Positions 36,582-45,820 are shown, counted from the first letter of the stretch. The stretch: DNA of 64,000 nucleotides from JACKCP01 sp034007295 (GCA_034007295.1 JAVERC010000015.1:1-64000), one strand, 5' to 3'. Made by a program: numbers and translations. Notes: a model not told the origin generated them from the sequence alone.

Positions 36582-36584
36582 TAC

Positions 36585-37223
36585 TTAAAAATATTGTTGC
36601 CTGAAGGCTTTAGCCATTGATTCCCATGAGTCAATCGCTTTTTTAGTTAATCCGGCAGGAGGAGCTGGATGAATAATTGCTTCATTAAAAAAAATTTTCA
36701 AAGATTGCATCCTGTTTCTTGCTTTTGCTCCAACTGCAACCCAATATGCATTTTCAAAAAGCTGACGCTGAGCTTTGAGATATCTGTTTCCACATTCCTT
36801 TACAACACATTTAGGCACAGTACCTGTCGAAGATTTATCAGGGCCAGTCGAGCATAAAACAGATTCTGTAATCCAGACTTTTTTAAAAATTTCAGAAAAT
36901 TCCATGTCAGGAAAACAAAGTGATAGAATTAATCTAACATTTGAATGAAACTTATTTCCATTTTTGAAAGAAACATAGTTGATATGCTCCTGTAAATAAT
37001 CCTCTTGCGTTGGACCAAAATATTTTTCTTGATTCGAAGGGTTCCCAGGCTCAGCCATAACCAAAACAAGCTTAACTTCTTCTATGCGTCCAAGAGCTCC
37101 GCAATAGCCCCTTGGAATATGTCCATTTTTTGGATCCCATATTACATAATCTTTACATATTCCTCCAAAGCCCGTACATTTATTATAAGCAGGTAAAATT
37201 ATGTCTTTTAATTTTTTTTCCAT
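36585..37223 (-). CDS. Uracil-DNA glycosylase superfamily-like protein
   Basis: 212 residues. VKLVLVMAEPGNPSNQ occupies the position of the UDG 'GEAPG' motif. The segment VWITESVLCSTGPDKSSTGTVPKCVVKECGNRYLKAQRQLF...VAVGAKARNRM mimics the 'NxxKCrPxxNRxP..C..fL..qi..ikP..ivalG..A' stretch, and EAIIHPAPPAG resembles the 'HPS' motif. Cysteines near the N-terminus (KCTGFGGIC) could bind an iron-sulfur cluster. Probable nucleic-acid or nucleotide-acting enzyme; specificity unknown. Its stop codon is the TAA inside the target duplication of MITE copy C. Confidence 0.55.
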   Translation of the reverse strand: MEKKLKDIILPAYNKCTGFGGICKDYVIWDPKNGHIPRGYCGALGRIEEVKLVLVMAEPGNPSNQEKYFGPTQEDYLQEHINYVSFKNGNKFHSNVRLILSLCFPDMEFSEIFKKVWITESVLCSTGPDKSSTGTVPKCVVKECGNRYLKAQRQLFENAYWVAVGAKARNRMQSLKIFFNEAIIHPAPPAGLTKKAIDSWESMAKAFRQQYF

Positions 37224-37297
37224 TGGTTAGAAAGTTCTTTCTCTTATTTAAATACCTGGTAAAAAAACAGTCTTTTTAGGCCATTATAAAGCCAAAT

Positions 37298-37327
37298 TAA
37301 AAATTTAATTCTCAAAACACTCCACGC
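37298..37327 (+). mobile_element. MITE family 1, fragment G
   Basis: AAAAATTTAATTCTCAAAAC matches the central block of family 1 with three differences. Ends abruptly where repeat family 2 copy 2 begins. The rest of 37224-37297 is AT-rich with no gene. Confidence 0.5.
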
Positions 37328-37333
37328 AAACTA

Positions 37334-37486
37334 ATTGTATCAGGCTATACTGTTGCTATGCATGATGCGATTTAACGCCGTGCAGCAAAATTGGAAAGCC
37401 CGCAGGGTTTCATATTTTTAAATATAATAAGCTTGATTCATTGAGAATTTTTTGGCTTAAAAATATGAAACGCTCAATTTAGGTTA
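37334..37486 (+). repeat. Repeat family 2, copy 2, overlapping the lipA stop codon
   Basis: Begins ATTGTATCAGGCTATAC and ends CGCTCAATTTAGGTT, matching 34589-34746 with small gaps. Read on the minus strand, its end AACCTAAATTGA supplies codons for Asn-Leu-Asn and the TGA stop of lipA. Contains the TTTCATATTTTT/AAAAATATGAAAC hairpin. Confidence 0.85.
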
Positions 37487-38403
37487 TACTTATTTAAAGG
37501 ATGCTGTTTACTCAAATTAAACATCTCAAAAGCCTTGTATGAACTTCGTACAAAAGGCCCTGATGCAACCCCTTTAAAACCAAGATTTTCACAAAATTTT
37601 TTTATATCTTCAAATTCTTCCGGAGTATAAAATTTTTCAACTATAAGATGATTTACAGAAGGCTGTAAATACTGGCCTATTGTAATAAAATCAGCTCCGC
37701 TTTTTTTTATGTCTTTTATTGTATTTAAAAGCTCTTCCATTGTTTCACCAAGTCCTGTCATAAGCCCTGACTTGACATAGATATCAGGTCTTTTATTTTT
37801 GCAGTATGACAAAACCTTTAAAGACTGTTCATAATCAGCCATTGGCCTTGCTTTTTTATAGAGATTTTTTGGTGTTTCAACATTGTGATTTAATACATCA
37901 GGATTTGCATTTAAAACTGTATCAAGAGCTTTTTCATTACCTTTAAAATCGGGGATAAGAACTTCAACAAAAACATTTTCAATATTTTTTCTTAGTTCAT
38001 GAATAACTTCAGCAAATAAAAATGCTCCACCGTCTTCAAGGTCATCTCTTGTAACTGAAGTTACAACAACATATTTAAGACCCATTTCCTTTGCAGCATT
38101 TGCAACTTTTTCAGGTTCATCTTTGTCTACAATTTCATTAAAGGACTGTTCTATTGCACAAAATTTGCAGTTTCTTGTACACTTTTCCCCAAGAATAAGA
38201 AAAGTTGCTGTTCCTTTTGAATAGCACTCAAACTGATTTGGACATTTTGCCTGTGCACAGACAGTATGAAGTCCGCCCTTTTTTAAAAGCGATTTTATTT
38301 TTTCGTATTCCGGCCCTGAAGGAAGAGGTTTTCTCAGCCATTTTGGTTTTGAAACCCTTATGCCCTGCTCTTTTAATATTTTTCTTGAATGGGTTTGAGT
38401 CAT
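37474..38403 (-). CDS. lipA: Lipoyl synthase
   Basis: 309-residue radical SAM enzyme that inserts two sulfurs into protein-bound octanoate. The auxiliary cluster cysteines CAQAKCPNQFEC are at 49, 54 and 60, and the SAM cluster CTRNCKFC at 75, 79 and 82. The C-terminal conserved serine is present in GPFVRSSYKAFEMF. The final Asn-Leu-Asn-stop is encoded by repeat family 2. Works with lipB two genes upstream to lipoylate GcvH. Confidence 0.96.
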   Translation of the reverse strand: MTQTHSRKILKEQGIRVSKPKWLRKPLPSGPEYEKIKSLLKKGGLHTVCAQAKCPNQFECYSKGTATFLILGEKCTRNCKFCAIEQSFNEIVDKDEPEKVANAAKEMGLKYVVVTSVTRDDLEDGGAFLFAEVIHELRKNIENVFVEVLIPDFKGNEKALDTVLNANPDVLNHNVETPKNLYKKARPMADYEQSLKVLSYCKNKRPDIYVKSGLMTGLGETMEELLNTIKDIKKSGADFITIGQYLQPSVNHLIVEKFYTPEEFEDIKKFCENLGFKGVASGPFVRSSYKAFEMFNLSKQHPLNKYNLN

Positions 38404-38609
38404 TATTATTTCCTAAAATTTTATGTAACCAGTTACTGAACTAAAATAAATCCTTTATTTTTTCTGAGCCAGTTTCATGAAATAATTTTTTTTATCTCAT
38501 TCATCAAAGCTTAAGCAAAAAATGAAACTTGGAAAGAAACCAGCAACAATTACAATTTCACTTTACATATTCAGGTGCAAACTTAAAAAAACCAGTTTAA
38601 TGCAAAAAA
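38404..38609. other. Gap between lipB and lipA
   Basis: 206 bp of AT-rich DNA with no open frame. A lipA promoter is likely here, since all other gaps in the cluster are under 35 bp, but no clear hexamer pair stands out. Confidence 0.4.
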
Positions 38610-39284
38610 TCAATCCAGCATATTATTGCCTGATGCCGAAATTTCAAATCCAAATATTTTAACAAATGAATACAGAAACTCTTTTTTAATCTTATCCATG
38701 GTAAGCTCAAAATCTGTTTCATCACAAAGCCTTGTCATTAAAATATCCTTAAGTCCGCATGCAACCACGCAGTCAAAAAGAGAATGGTCGTTATTTATAT
38801 TGATGCTCAACCCGTGCCAGCAGATATTTTTTCTTATTGAAAGACCAATGCTTGCAATTTTTTTATTATTTACAAAAACACCAGGATAATTTTCAGTTCT
38901 TGAAGAGCAGACATTGTACTTTTTTAAAAAATCCTCAATTGCATCCATGAGTTTAATGGAATATTCCTTCACTCCCATATCTAAACCCTTAAGATTTAAA
39001 ACAGGATAAAAAACAGCCTGCCCCGGCATATGACAGGTTGCAAGACCGCCCCTTGTTGTTTCAACAATACTTACGTTATTTTCCTTTAAAAAAGGTTTTT
39101 CACTTAAAATAAACTCTTTCCCTCCCCTTTTTCCAAGGGTAATTACAGGTTCATGCTCTGTAAAAATAAGAAAATCTTCAAGAGAGGAATCGTTTATTTT
39201 TTTTTCAACAAGTTTTTCCTGAAACAAAAGGGAAGACTTGTAAAAAGTCCTCCCCATGTCCAAAAATACAATTTTTTTATTCAT
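38610..39284 (-). CDS. lipB: Octanoyltransferase
   Basis: 224 residues; moves octanoate from acyl carrier protein to lipoyl domains. TLGKRGG, the RGG...MPGQAVFYPVL segment (normally RGGxxTxHGPGQ) and the acyl-lysine loop KIASIGLSI are present. The catalytic cysteine is in DCVVACGLKD near residue 174. The GPGQ motif is MPGQ with ATCH before it, slightly divergent. Overlaps the end of gcvPB by one base. Confidence 0.92.
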   Translation of the reverse strand: MNKKIVFLDMGRTFYKSSLLFQEKLVEKKINDSSLEDFLIFTEHEPVITLGKRGGKEFILSEKPFLKENNVSIVETTRGGLATCHMPGQAVFYPVLNLKGLDMGVKEYSIKLMDAIEDFLKKYNVCSSRTENYPGVFVNNKKIASIGLSIRKNICWHGLSININNDHSLFDCVVACGLKDILMTRLCDETDFELTMDKIKKEFLYSFVKIFGFEISASGNNMLD

Positions 39285-40735
39285 CAGCCCTTAAGCTTTG
39301 GTTTTCTTGCTGCAAGAGTTTCATCAAGTCTTTTGACTTTTGCATTTGCCGGAGCATTGTGCAAAATATCAGGATTTTCTTTTGCTTCCTTTGCAATCTG
39401 CTTCATTACTTCAATAAATTTGTCTATTTCTTCTTTTGACTCAGATTCTGTAGGTTCAATCATTATTGCACCGTGAACAACAAGCGGGAAATAAATAGTC
39501 GGAGGATGAAATCCGAAATCAAGAAGTCTTTTTGCAATATCTAAAGTGGAAACCTTATATTCCTCAAAATTTTCATCTGTAAAAACACACTCATGCATGC
39601 ATGGCCTGTCATATGGAAGATGAAATACATCTTTTAAGTTTTCCTTTATGTAGTTTGCATTTAAAACAGCTTTTGTGCTCACATCAAAAAGCTCTTTTCC
39701 CATGGAAAGAATGTATGTGTAAGCCTTGATAAGCACTCCGTAGTTTCCGTGGAATGCATGAAGTTTTCCAATTGATAAAGGAAAATCTGAATTCAGAACA
39801 AATTTATCACCGTTTTTTTCAACCCTTGGAACTGGAAGAAATTCTTCAAGCCTTTTTACTACTCCAACAGGACCGGCTCCGGGACCGCCGCCGCCGTGTG
39901 GTGTGGAAAAAGTTTTGTGAAGATTTAAATGAATTACATCAACCCCGATTTCTCTCATGCTCACAGCACCCATGATTGCATTCATGTTTGCTCCGTCGCA
40001 GTAAACAAGACCGCCTTTTTCGTGGACAATTTCAGCTATTTCTTTGATATTTTCTTCAAAAAGCCCAAGAGTATTTGGGTTTGTAATCATTATTCCTGCT
40101 GTATCTTCATCCATAATTTCTCTTACAGAATCGGGATGCAAAATACCGTCAGAACCTGAATTAAGCCCAACAGGTTCAAATCCGCACAATGCACATGAGG
40201 CAGGATTTGTTCCGTGGGCAGTGTCCGGGATTATGATTTTTTTACGCCTTTTGCCGTTTTTCTTGTGAAATGCATTAAATACAAGCATTCCGCAAAGCTC
40301 ACCCTGTGCTCCTGCAGCAGGCTGAAGAGTAAATGCATCAAGACCTGTAATTTCACATAAAAGTTCCTGAAGCTCATGCATGAGTTTCAGACTGCCCTGA
40401 CACATATTTTCAGGCAAAAGAGGATGGGAACTTATAAAGCCTTCCATTGAAGCTGTTTTTTCATTAAGCTTTGGATTGTATTTCATTGTGCATGAACCAA
40501 GAGGATACATTCCTGTATCAACTCCAAAGTTCCATGTTGAAAGCCTTGTAAAGTGTCTTACAACATCAACTTCTGAAAGTTCAGGAAAATCAGGACCTTC
40601 CCATAAAAGACTAGTGTCTGGTTTTGCTTTTTCAACTTCTGATTCTGGAATTGAAATTCCGATTCTTCCTTTACTTCCCTTTTCCCACAACAAAGGCTCA
40701 TCAAGCACAAGACCGGTAAGCTTGTCATTAATCAT
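39284..40735 (-). CDS. gcvPB: Glycine dehydrogenase (decarboxylating) subunit 2
   Basis: 483 residues; the PLP-binding half of the two-subunit P-protein. The cofactor lysine lies in NLHKTFSTPHGGGGPGAGP near residue 273, and LGSCTMKYNPKLNE and HGTNPASCALCG are conserved. Together with GcvPA it decarboxylates glycine and passes the aminomethyl group to GcvH. Its start overlaps gcvPA by 8 bp. Confidence 0.96.
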   Translation of the reverse strand: MINDKLTGLVLDEPLLWEKGSKGRIGISIPESEVEKAKPDTSLLWEGPDFPELSEVDVVRHFTRLSTWNFGVDTGMYPLGSCTMKYNPKLNEKTASMEGFISSHPLLPENMCQGSLKLMHELQELLCEITGLDAFTLQPAAGAQGELCGMLVFNAFHKKNGKRRKKIIIPDTAHGTNPASCALCGFEPVGLNSGSDGILHPDSVREIMDEDTAGIMITNPNTLGLFEENIKEIAEIVHEKGGLVYCDGANMNAIMGAVSMREIGVDVIHLNLHKTFSTPHGGGGPGAGPVGVVKRLEEFLPVPRVEKNGDKFVLNSDFPLSIGKLHAFHGNYGVLIKAYTYILSMGKELFDVSTKAVLNANYIKENLKDVFHLPYDRPCMHECVFTDENFEEYKVSTLDIAKRLLDFGFHPPTIYFPLVVHGAIMIEPTESESKEEIDKFIEVMKQIAKEAKENPDILHNAPANAKVKRLDETLAARKPKLKG

Positions 40736-42080
40736 TGCTTACCTCCTTTTTTATATTTTCAAGAAGATTTTCCATGTTTTCCTTTGAAAAAGCTTCTGTT
40801 ACGCAGAAAAGATAATTGTTTTCAAATCCCTCATAAAATTTATCAAGGGGAAGTCCGCACACAATTTTCTTTTCGCTTAATTTTTTCCAGACTTTTTCAA
40901 AGCCCTTTGGAGCTTTCAATACAAACTCATTGAAAATTGAAGAACCTTTAAATCTTTCTTCAAATCCAAGCTCAACAAGTTTTTTCTTAAGCCATGAGGC
41001 ATTATTGAAATTAATCTCTGCAATTTGTTTTAGTCCTGTTTTTCCAAGACATGACATGAAAACAGCAGAAGTCAAGGCACAAAGTCCCTGGTTCGAGCAG
41101 ATGTTTGAAGTTGCCTTTTCTCTTCTTATATGCTGTTCCCTTGTGGAAATTGTAAGAACAAATCCTCTTTTTCCGTCTTTGTCCTGGGTCTGTCCGCAAA
41201 GCCGTCCAGGCATCTGACGCATGTATTTTTCCTTTGCGCAAAACATTCCAAGGCCCGGACCTCCAAAGGACTGGGGAATTCCCATGCTTTGTCCTTCACC
41301 GCATACAATGTCTGCACCGTAAAGTCCTGCAGGTTTGTAAAGACCAAATGCAAAAGGTTCACTAAAACATGAAACAAAAAGACATCCTTTGTCTTCACAG
41401 GCTTTGGAAATATTCTCATTTTCTTCAATTATTCCAAAGAAATTGGGAGACTGAACTGCAAAGGCTGCAATATCATCTGTATTTTCAATTTTTGAAATAT
41501 CTGTTTTTCCGTTTTCATCAAAGGGAACATACAAAAGTTCAAATTCTGTAGGCTCAAAATATGCTTCAACAACTTTTAAATAATATGGATTTATTGCCTT
41601 TGAAACTGCAACCTTAGATGTTTTTTTCTTTATTCGAAGAGACATTAAAAGTGCTTCAGCAAGAGCAGTTGCTCCGTCATACATTGAAGCATTGGCAATA
41701 TCCATTCCAAGAAGATTTGCAGCAAAAGTCTGATATTCATAAATACCCTGCAAAGTTCCCTGGCTTACTTCGGGCTGATATGGTGTATATGCAGTTGTAA
41801 ATTCAGACCTTGACACAAGGTATGGAACAACTGAGGGAATGTTGTGCAAATAGCTTCCTGCACCCATGAAAACTGTTTTTTCTGAACAAGGTGTATTTTC
41901 TGATGAAATATCCTTGAGCTTGTCAATTATTTTCCACTCACTCATGGGTTCATCAAGGTTTAATGGATATTTTCTTCTAAGTGAGGAAGGAATCCCTGCA
42001 AAAACCTCATCTTCAGTTTTCACTCCAATGGAAGCAAGCATTTTTTCAACATCCTCTTTTGTATGTGGGATGTAATGCAT
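40728..42080 (-). CDS. gcvPA: Glycine dehydrogenase (decarboxylating) subunit 1
   Basis: 450 residues; N-terminal half of the split P-protein. Family landmarks include MGAGSYLHNIPSVVPYLVSRSEFTTAYTPYQPEVSQGTLQ and GEGQSMGIPQSFGGPGLGMF. Begins three bases after gcvH. The split form is common in anaerobes. Confidence 0.96.
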   Translation of the reverse strand: MHYIPHTKEDVEKMLASIGVKTEDEVFAGIPSSLRRKYPLNLDEPMSEWKIIDKLKDISSENTPCSEKTVFMGAGSYLHNIPSVVPYLVSRSEFTTAYTPYQPEVSQGTLQGIYEYQTFAANLLGMDIANASMYDGATALAEALLMSLRIKKKTSKVAVSKAINPYYLKVVEAYFEPTEFELLYVPFDENGKTDISKIENTDDIAAFAVQSPNFFGIIEENENISKACEDKGCLFVSCFSEPFAFGLYKPAGLYGADIVCGEGQSMGIPQSFGGPGLGMFCAKEKYMRQMPGRLCGQTQDKDGKRGFVLTISTREQHIRREKATSNICSNQGLCALTSAVFMSCLGKTGLKQIAEINFNNASWLKKKLVELGFEERFKGSSIFNEFVLKAPKGFEKVWKKLSEKKIVCGLPLDKFYEGFENNYLFCVTEAFSKENMENLLENIKKEVSND

Positions 42081-42083
42081 TTT

Positions 42084-42473
42084 TTAAGCTCCTTTAAGCA
42101 TTTCAAGATATGCTGCTTTGTCCATAAGGCCGTCTGCAGATGTAACCTTTACCTTGAACATCCACCCTTTTTCATATGGATCTTCGTTTATAAGTCCTGG
42201 TTCATCTTCAAGAGCTTCATTTATTTCAACAACTTCTCCTGAAACCGGACAATACATTTCAGAAACAGCTTTTACAGATTCAAGGGTTGCACATTCATCA
42301 CCCTTTTCAAGAGAATCCCCGACTTCAGGAAGCTCAACAAAAACAATGTCTCCAAGCTGATCCTGGGCATAATCAGTAACTCCTACTTTTACAACATCGC
42401 CTTTTTCAGCCCACTCGTGCTGATCTGTATACAAAAGATTTTCAGGCAGATTAAGTTCATTTATTTCTTTCAT
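42084..42473 (-). CDS. gcvH: Glycine cleavage system H protein
   Basis: 129 residues; carries the lipoyl arm that shuttles the aminomethyl group between P, T and L proteins. Lipoylation site ATLESVKAVSEMY, Lys68. YTDQHEWA and GVTDYAQDQLGDIVFVELP are standard. Sits 12 bp after gcvT. Confidence 0.97.
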   Translation of the reverse strand: MKEINELNLPENLLYTDQHEWAEKGDVVKVGVTDYAQDQLGDIVFVELPEVGDSLEKGDECATLESVKAVSEMYCPVSGEVVEINEALEDEPGLINEDPYEKGWMFKVKVTSADGLMDKAAYLEMLKGA

Positions 42474-42485
42474 TTTATATCTCCT

Positions 42486-43760
42486 TTACGGCATGGAAGT
42501 AATTTTTTTTCTGGCTGTTCTATGGGGTCTTACATCATTTACAATAACTGCATCGAGTTTTCTTTTTTTGGCCTTAAGATAAACCTTGTCACCAATATTA
42601 AGTTTTTTATCAACACAGACAAAACCGCATCTTATTCCCTTTGGCTTAAAATCTGATGGTTTACCTGAATCAGGAGGACTTGAAATGGAAAATATTTTTC
42701 CATCAGCCCAGTCAGCTCCAACATCAGTTGCACAGGTTAAAACTTTTCCGATTTCATTGTCGTTTTCATCAACAACAACAGCTTCATCTGCATTTACTTT
42801 TCTTAAATCAGAACCTGCAAAAGCATAGGTATGATAATTGTAGTCAGAATTTAAAAGAGCACTGCTTCCCACAAATTCCTTGTCAAATCCTTTTTTATCT
42901 TCTGTAAAAGGAAGGGTAAACTCCCAGGGATGATTAAGATAGGGCCAGTGTCCTATATCCTGATGCGAAAGGGGAAGACATGCTCCTGCACGAAGGGAGT
43001 CTCTTGATGCAAGACCGCATGGAGTAAGTTCATAAATTCTTCCAGCTTCTATAAAAAGATCCCATACTTCTTCAAAAAAATCCAAAGCTACAAAAATTTC
43101 AAAACCAAATTCACCTGTATATCCTGTTCTTGAAAGAAGGATAGGAATATTGCTGTTTTTCAAAGTTACTTCAACTGAATTTTGAAGAGATTTATCAAAA
43201 TGACCCTTGTGTGAAAAATAAGGAAAAACTCCAAAAACTTCCTTTGGATTGTTTATTACAGATTTTACAATCAAGCCTGACAAAGGGCCCTGAACATCAA
43301 ATTTTCCAAGATTGTCGCTGTAATCTGTAATTTTAACATCAAGACCGCCTTTATAATTTTCAAGATGATCTGCAATACCTTTTCCCATTCCTGCATTTAC
43401 AACTATAGAGTAATTGTCATCTGCAAATTTATAAACAATTGCATCATCAATTACATGGCCTTCTTCATTTAGAAAAACTCCGTAAACACAGCGTTTATCT
43501 GCAATTGGAAGCTTATTGGGGCCTATGCAGGCATTCAAATCCTTTGAAAATGTCTTTTGAAGAAGAGCTAAACAACCGCCTCCTCTTAGACCAACAAAAG
43601 CCATGTGAGAAGTATCAAAAAGACCTGCTGCCCTTAAAACAGCAAGATGCTCGTCTTTTGCCCCTGTTTTATACCACAAAGGCATTTCATAACCCCCGAA
43701 TTCAGCCATATTTGCACCCATTTTATGGTGGCGGCTGTTTAACCTGGTTTTTTTAACCAT
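42486..43760 (-). CDS. gcvT: Glycine cleavage system T protein (aminomethyltransferase)
   Basis: About 424 residues from the ATG at 43760, which has AAAGGAGATATT in front; an upstream frame to 43844 lies inside the preceding gene. Transfers the methylene group from H protein to tetrahydrofolate, releasing ammonia. FGGYEMPLWY, FDTSHMAFVGLRG, LLSRTGYTGEFGFEIF and ASRDSLRAGACLPLSHQDI are family motifs. It is longer than the usual 360-370 residues, with extra length in the C-terminal half (residues about 280-400). Confidence 0.93.
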   Translation of the reverse strand: MVKKTRLNSRHHKMGANMAEFGGYEMPLWYKTGAKDEHLAVLRAAGLFDTSHMAFVGLRGGGCLALLQKTFSKDLNACIGPNKLPIADKRCVYGVFLNEEGHVIDDAIVYKFADDNYSIVVNAGMGKGIADHLENYKGGLDVKITDYSDNLGKFDVQGPLSGLIVKSVINNPKEVFGVFPYFSHKGHFDKSLQNSVEVTLKNSNIPILLSRTGYTGEFGFEIFVALDFFEEVWDLFIEAGRIYELTPCGLASRDSLRAGACLPLSHQDIGHWPYLNHPWEFTLPFTEDKKGFDKEFVGSSALLNSDYNYHTYAFAGSDLRKVNADEAVVVDENDNEIGKVLTCATDVGADWADGKIFSISSPPDSGKPSDFKPKGIRCGFVCVDKKLNIGDKVYLKAKKRKLDAVIVNDVRPHRTARKKITSMP

Positions 43761-43770
43761 AATATCTCCT

Positions 43771-44214
43771 TTAAAGAACGTAGGGCACAACCTGGTTGAA
43801 CCCCTTATATACAACAAAGGTTTCCATGGATGAAATGCCCTCAATTTTTACTACTTCTTCAGTATAAAATTCAGGAAGCCCGAATTCTTCATTAAAAAGG
43901 GCTTCAATAATCAAATCATACCTTCCTGTGACAACACTAACCTTTGAAACACCTTTTAAATCAGCAAATTCTTTTCCTTTTTTAAAAAGGTCCGGAGAAA
44001 CTAACTTTACACCAATAATTATAATTTGATGCGTAGGAATTTTTTCAGCATCTATAACCCCCTGAAAACCTAAAATACCCTCAGACTCAAGTTTTTTAAC
44101 TCTAGCTCTTACAGTATTTTCTGTTAGTCCAAGAGTTTCGGCTATTGTGGAAAAAGACTCTCTTCCGTATTTTAATAACCTTAAGATTTGAATATTAATT
44201 TCATCAAGTTTCAT
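43771..44214 (-). CDS. Lrp/AsnC-family transcriptional regulator
   Basis: 147 residues from the ATG at 44214. Winged helix at 4-50 (LDEINIQILRLLKYGRESFSTIAETLGLTENTVRARVKKLE) and an AsnC/RAM effector domain after it (KVSVVTGRYDLIIEALF). First gene of the glycine cleavage cluster and divergent from lpdA, so it probably responds to glycine or another amino acid and controls both directions. The effector is not inferable from sequence. Confidence 0.9.
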   Translation of the reverse strand: MKLDEINIQILRLLKYGRESFSTIAETLGLTENTVRARVKKLESEGILGFQGVIDAEKIPTHQIIIIGVKLVSPDLFKKGKEFADLKGVSKVSVVTGRYDLIIEALFNEEFGLPEFYTEEVVKIEGISSMETFVVYKGFNQVVPYVL

Positions 44215-44374
44215 ATTTTTTTCTTCGCTTTTTATAAATGATACCAAAAATTATTTACATAAAATTAAATATAGAATAAATAATCTAGTTATATTTCAAA
44301 TTTTTGTAAAATTATCAATTATTTTTTAAAAAAACTTAGTTTTTATTAACTACAAAATCAATCAGGAAGAAAAA
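44215..44374. promoter_or_regulatory. Divergent control region, lrp-gcv operon and lpdA
   Basis: 160 bp, very AT-rich. Lrp-type regulators usually bind such divergent regions. No glycine riboswitch core is visible. AGGAAG precedes the lpdA start. Confidence 0.45.
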
Positions 44375-45787
44375 ATGTCAAAAATAGTAGTAATAGGCGG
44401 AGGCCCTGGAGGATATATAGCAGCAATAAGAGCAAGCCAGCTTGGAAATAAAGTTACAGTGATAGAAAAAGAAGCTCTTGGCGGAACATGTTTAAATTAT
44501 GGATGCATACCCTCAAAAATTTTCAAATCAAGTTCAGAGTTGTTTGAAAAAATAAACCATTTTGATGATTTCGGCATTGAATTAAAAGACAGTCCAAAGT
44601 TTAACATGAATAAGCTTCAGATTAAAAAGAAAAAAATAGTAGATATTCAGCAAAAAGGGATAGAATCTCTTTTAAATCACAATAATATTGAAATTATAAG
44701 CGGAACTGCAAAAATATCAGGAACAAATTCAGTAAACATAAAAACTAATGAAGGCAAAGAAAAAGAAATTAGTTTTGAAAAACTTATAATAGCAGCAGGC
44801 ACAAAAACAAGAGAGCTTAAAGGTTTTGAATTTGACCATGAAAATATTTTATCAAGTAATGACCTTCTTGACCTTGATTATATTCCCGAATCAATTGCAA
44901 TTGTCGGCGGAGGAATAATTGGCTGTGAATTTGGCTCAATTTTATCTTCACTTGGTTCAAAGGTTTATATAATTGAAGCCGAAGAAAGACTTCTTCCAAT
45001 AAAAAATCTTCACAAAGATGTTTCAAAAAACCTTGAAAGGGAATTTAAAAAGAAAAAAATCAAGGTTTTTACAAATTCGTTTGCAAAAATTAAATCAAAA
45101 GAAAATAAAAACTTTGTAATTGAAACAATTCCTTCAAATGAAAAATCAAAACCAAATGAAATTATGTGTCAAAAAATTGCAGTATGCACAGGAAGAGTTC
45201 CCCTTTCTTATGAACTTGGACTTGAAAATGCAGGAATTAAAACAGATGAATCTGGATATATACTTGCAGATAAAAACTATGAAACAACCTGCAAAAATAT
45301 TTATGCAATAGGAGATATTTTAGGCCCGGATTTTTCAATGCTTGCACACACTGCTTATTTTGAAGGAAGAATCTGTGCTGAAAAAATTTCAGGAAATAAT
45401 TTTACAAAACTTGATTATTCAAAAATTCCTTCAGCTGTTTTTACTTCTCCAGAAATAGGCTTTATTGGTGAAACTGAAGAAACAGCAAAAGAAAAAGGAT
45501 TTGAGACTATAACAGAAAAAGTTCTTTTCAGAACATCCGGGAAAGCCCATGCAATTGGAGAAATTGCAGGCGAGGCAATAATTGTTGCAGATAAAAACAA
45601 AAAAAAAATTCTTGGAGTTCATATAATCGGCCCAAATGCATCTGATTTATGCGGAGAATCTGCTCTTATGATACAAAACAATTTATCCTGTGAAAATCTT
45701 GCTAATTCTGTTCATGCCCATCCTACTCTTTCAGAGGTTATTATGGAGGCTGGACTTAAACTTTCTGGAATAAATCTTCACGGATAA
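44375..45787 (+). CDS. lpdA: Dihydrolipoyl dehydrogenase (L protein)
   Basis: 470-residue FAD/NAD disulfide oxidoreductase that reoxidises dihydrolipoyl GcvH. FAD motif VVIGGGPGGYIAA, redox cysteines GGTCLNYGCIPSK (39 and 44), NAD motif IVGGGIIGCEFGSIL, and C-terminal HAHPTLSE base. Being divergent from the gcv operon, it is likely the L protein for glycine cleavage. Confidence 0.95.
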   Translation: MSKIVVIGGGPGGYIAAIRASQLGNKVTVIEKEALGGTCLNYGCIPSKIFKSSSELFEKINHFDDFGIELKDSPKFNMNKLQIKKKKIVDIQQKGIESLLNHNNIEIISGTAKISGTNSVNIKTNEGKEKEISFEKLIIAAGTKTRELKGFEFDHENILSSNDLLDLDYIPESIAIVGGGIIGCEFGSILSSLGSKVYIIEAEERLLPIKNLHKDVSKNLEREFKKKKIKVFTNSFAKIKSKENKNFVIETIPSNEKSKPNEIMCQKIAVCTGRVPLSYELGLENAGIKTDESGYILADKNYETTCKNIYAIGDILGPDFSMLAHTAYFEGRICAEKISGNNFTKLDYSKIPSAVFTSPEIGFIGETEETAKEKGFETITEKVLFRTSGKAHAIGEIAGEAIIVADKNKKKILGVHIIGPNASDLCGESALMIQNNLSCENLANSVHAHPTLSEVIMEAGLKLSGINLHG

Positions 45788-45820
45788 ATATTCTCAGACA
45801 CAACATAAAAAATTTATTAT

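Noticed and set aside
41080..41110. GGTTCGAGC T-loop-like sequence suggesting a tRNA
   Set aside because: It lies in the gcvPA coding sequence and has no acceptor or anticodon stem around it. No other tRNA-like fold was found in the window.
44215..44374. Possible glycine riboswitch ahead of the glycine cleavage operon
   Set aside because: The region is almost pure A/T without the conserved GGAGAG-type core or the paired stems of a glycine aptamer.
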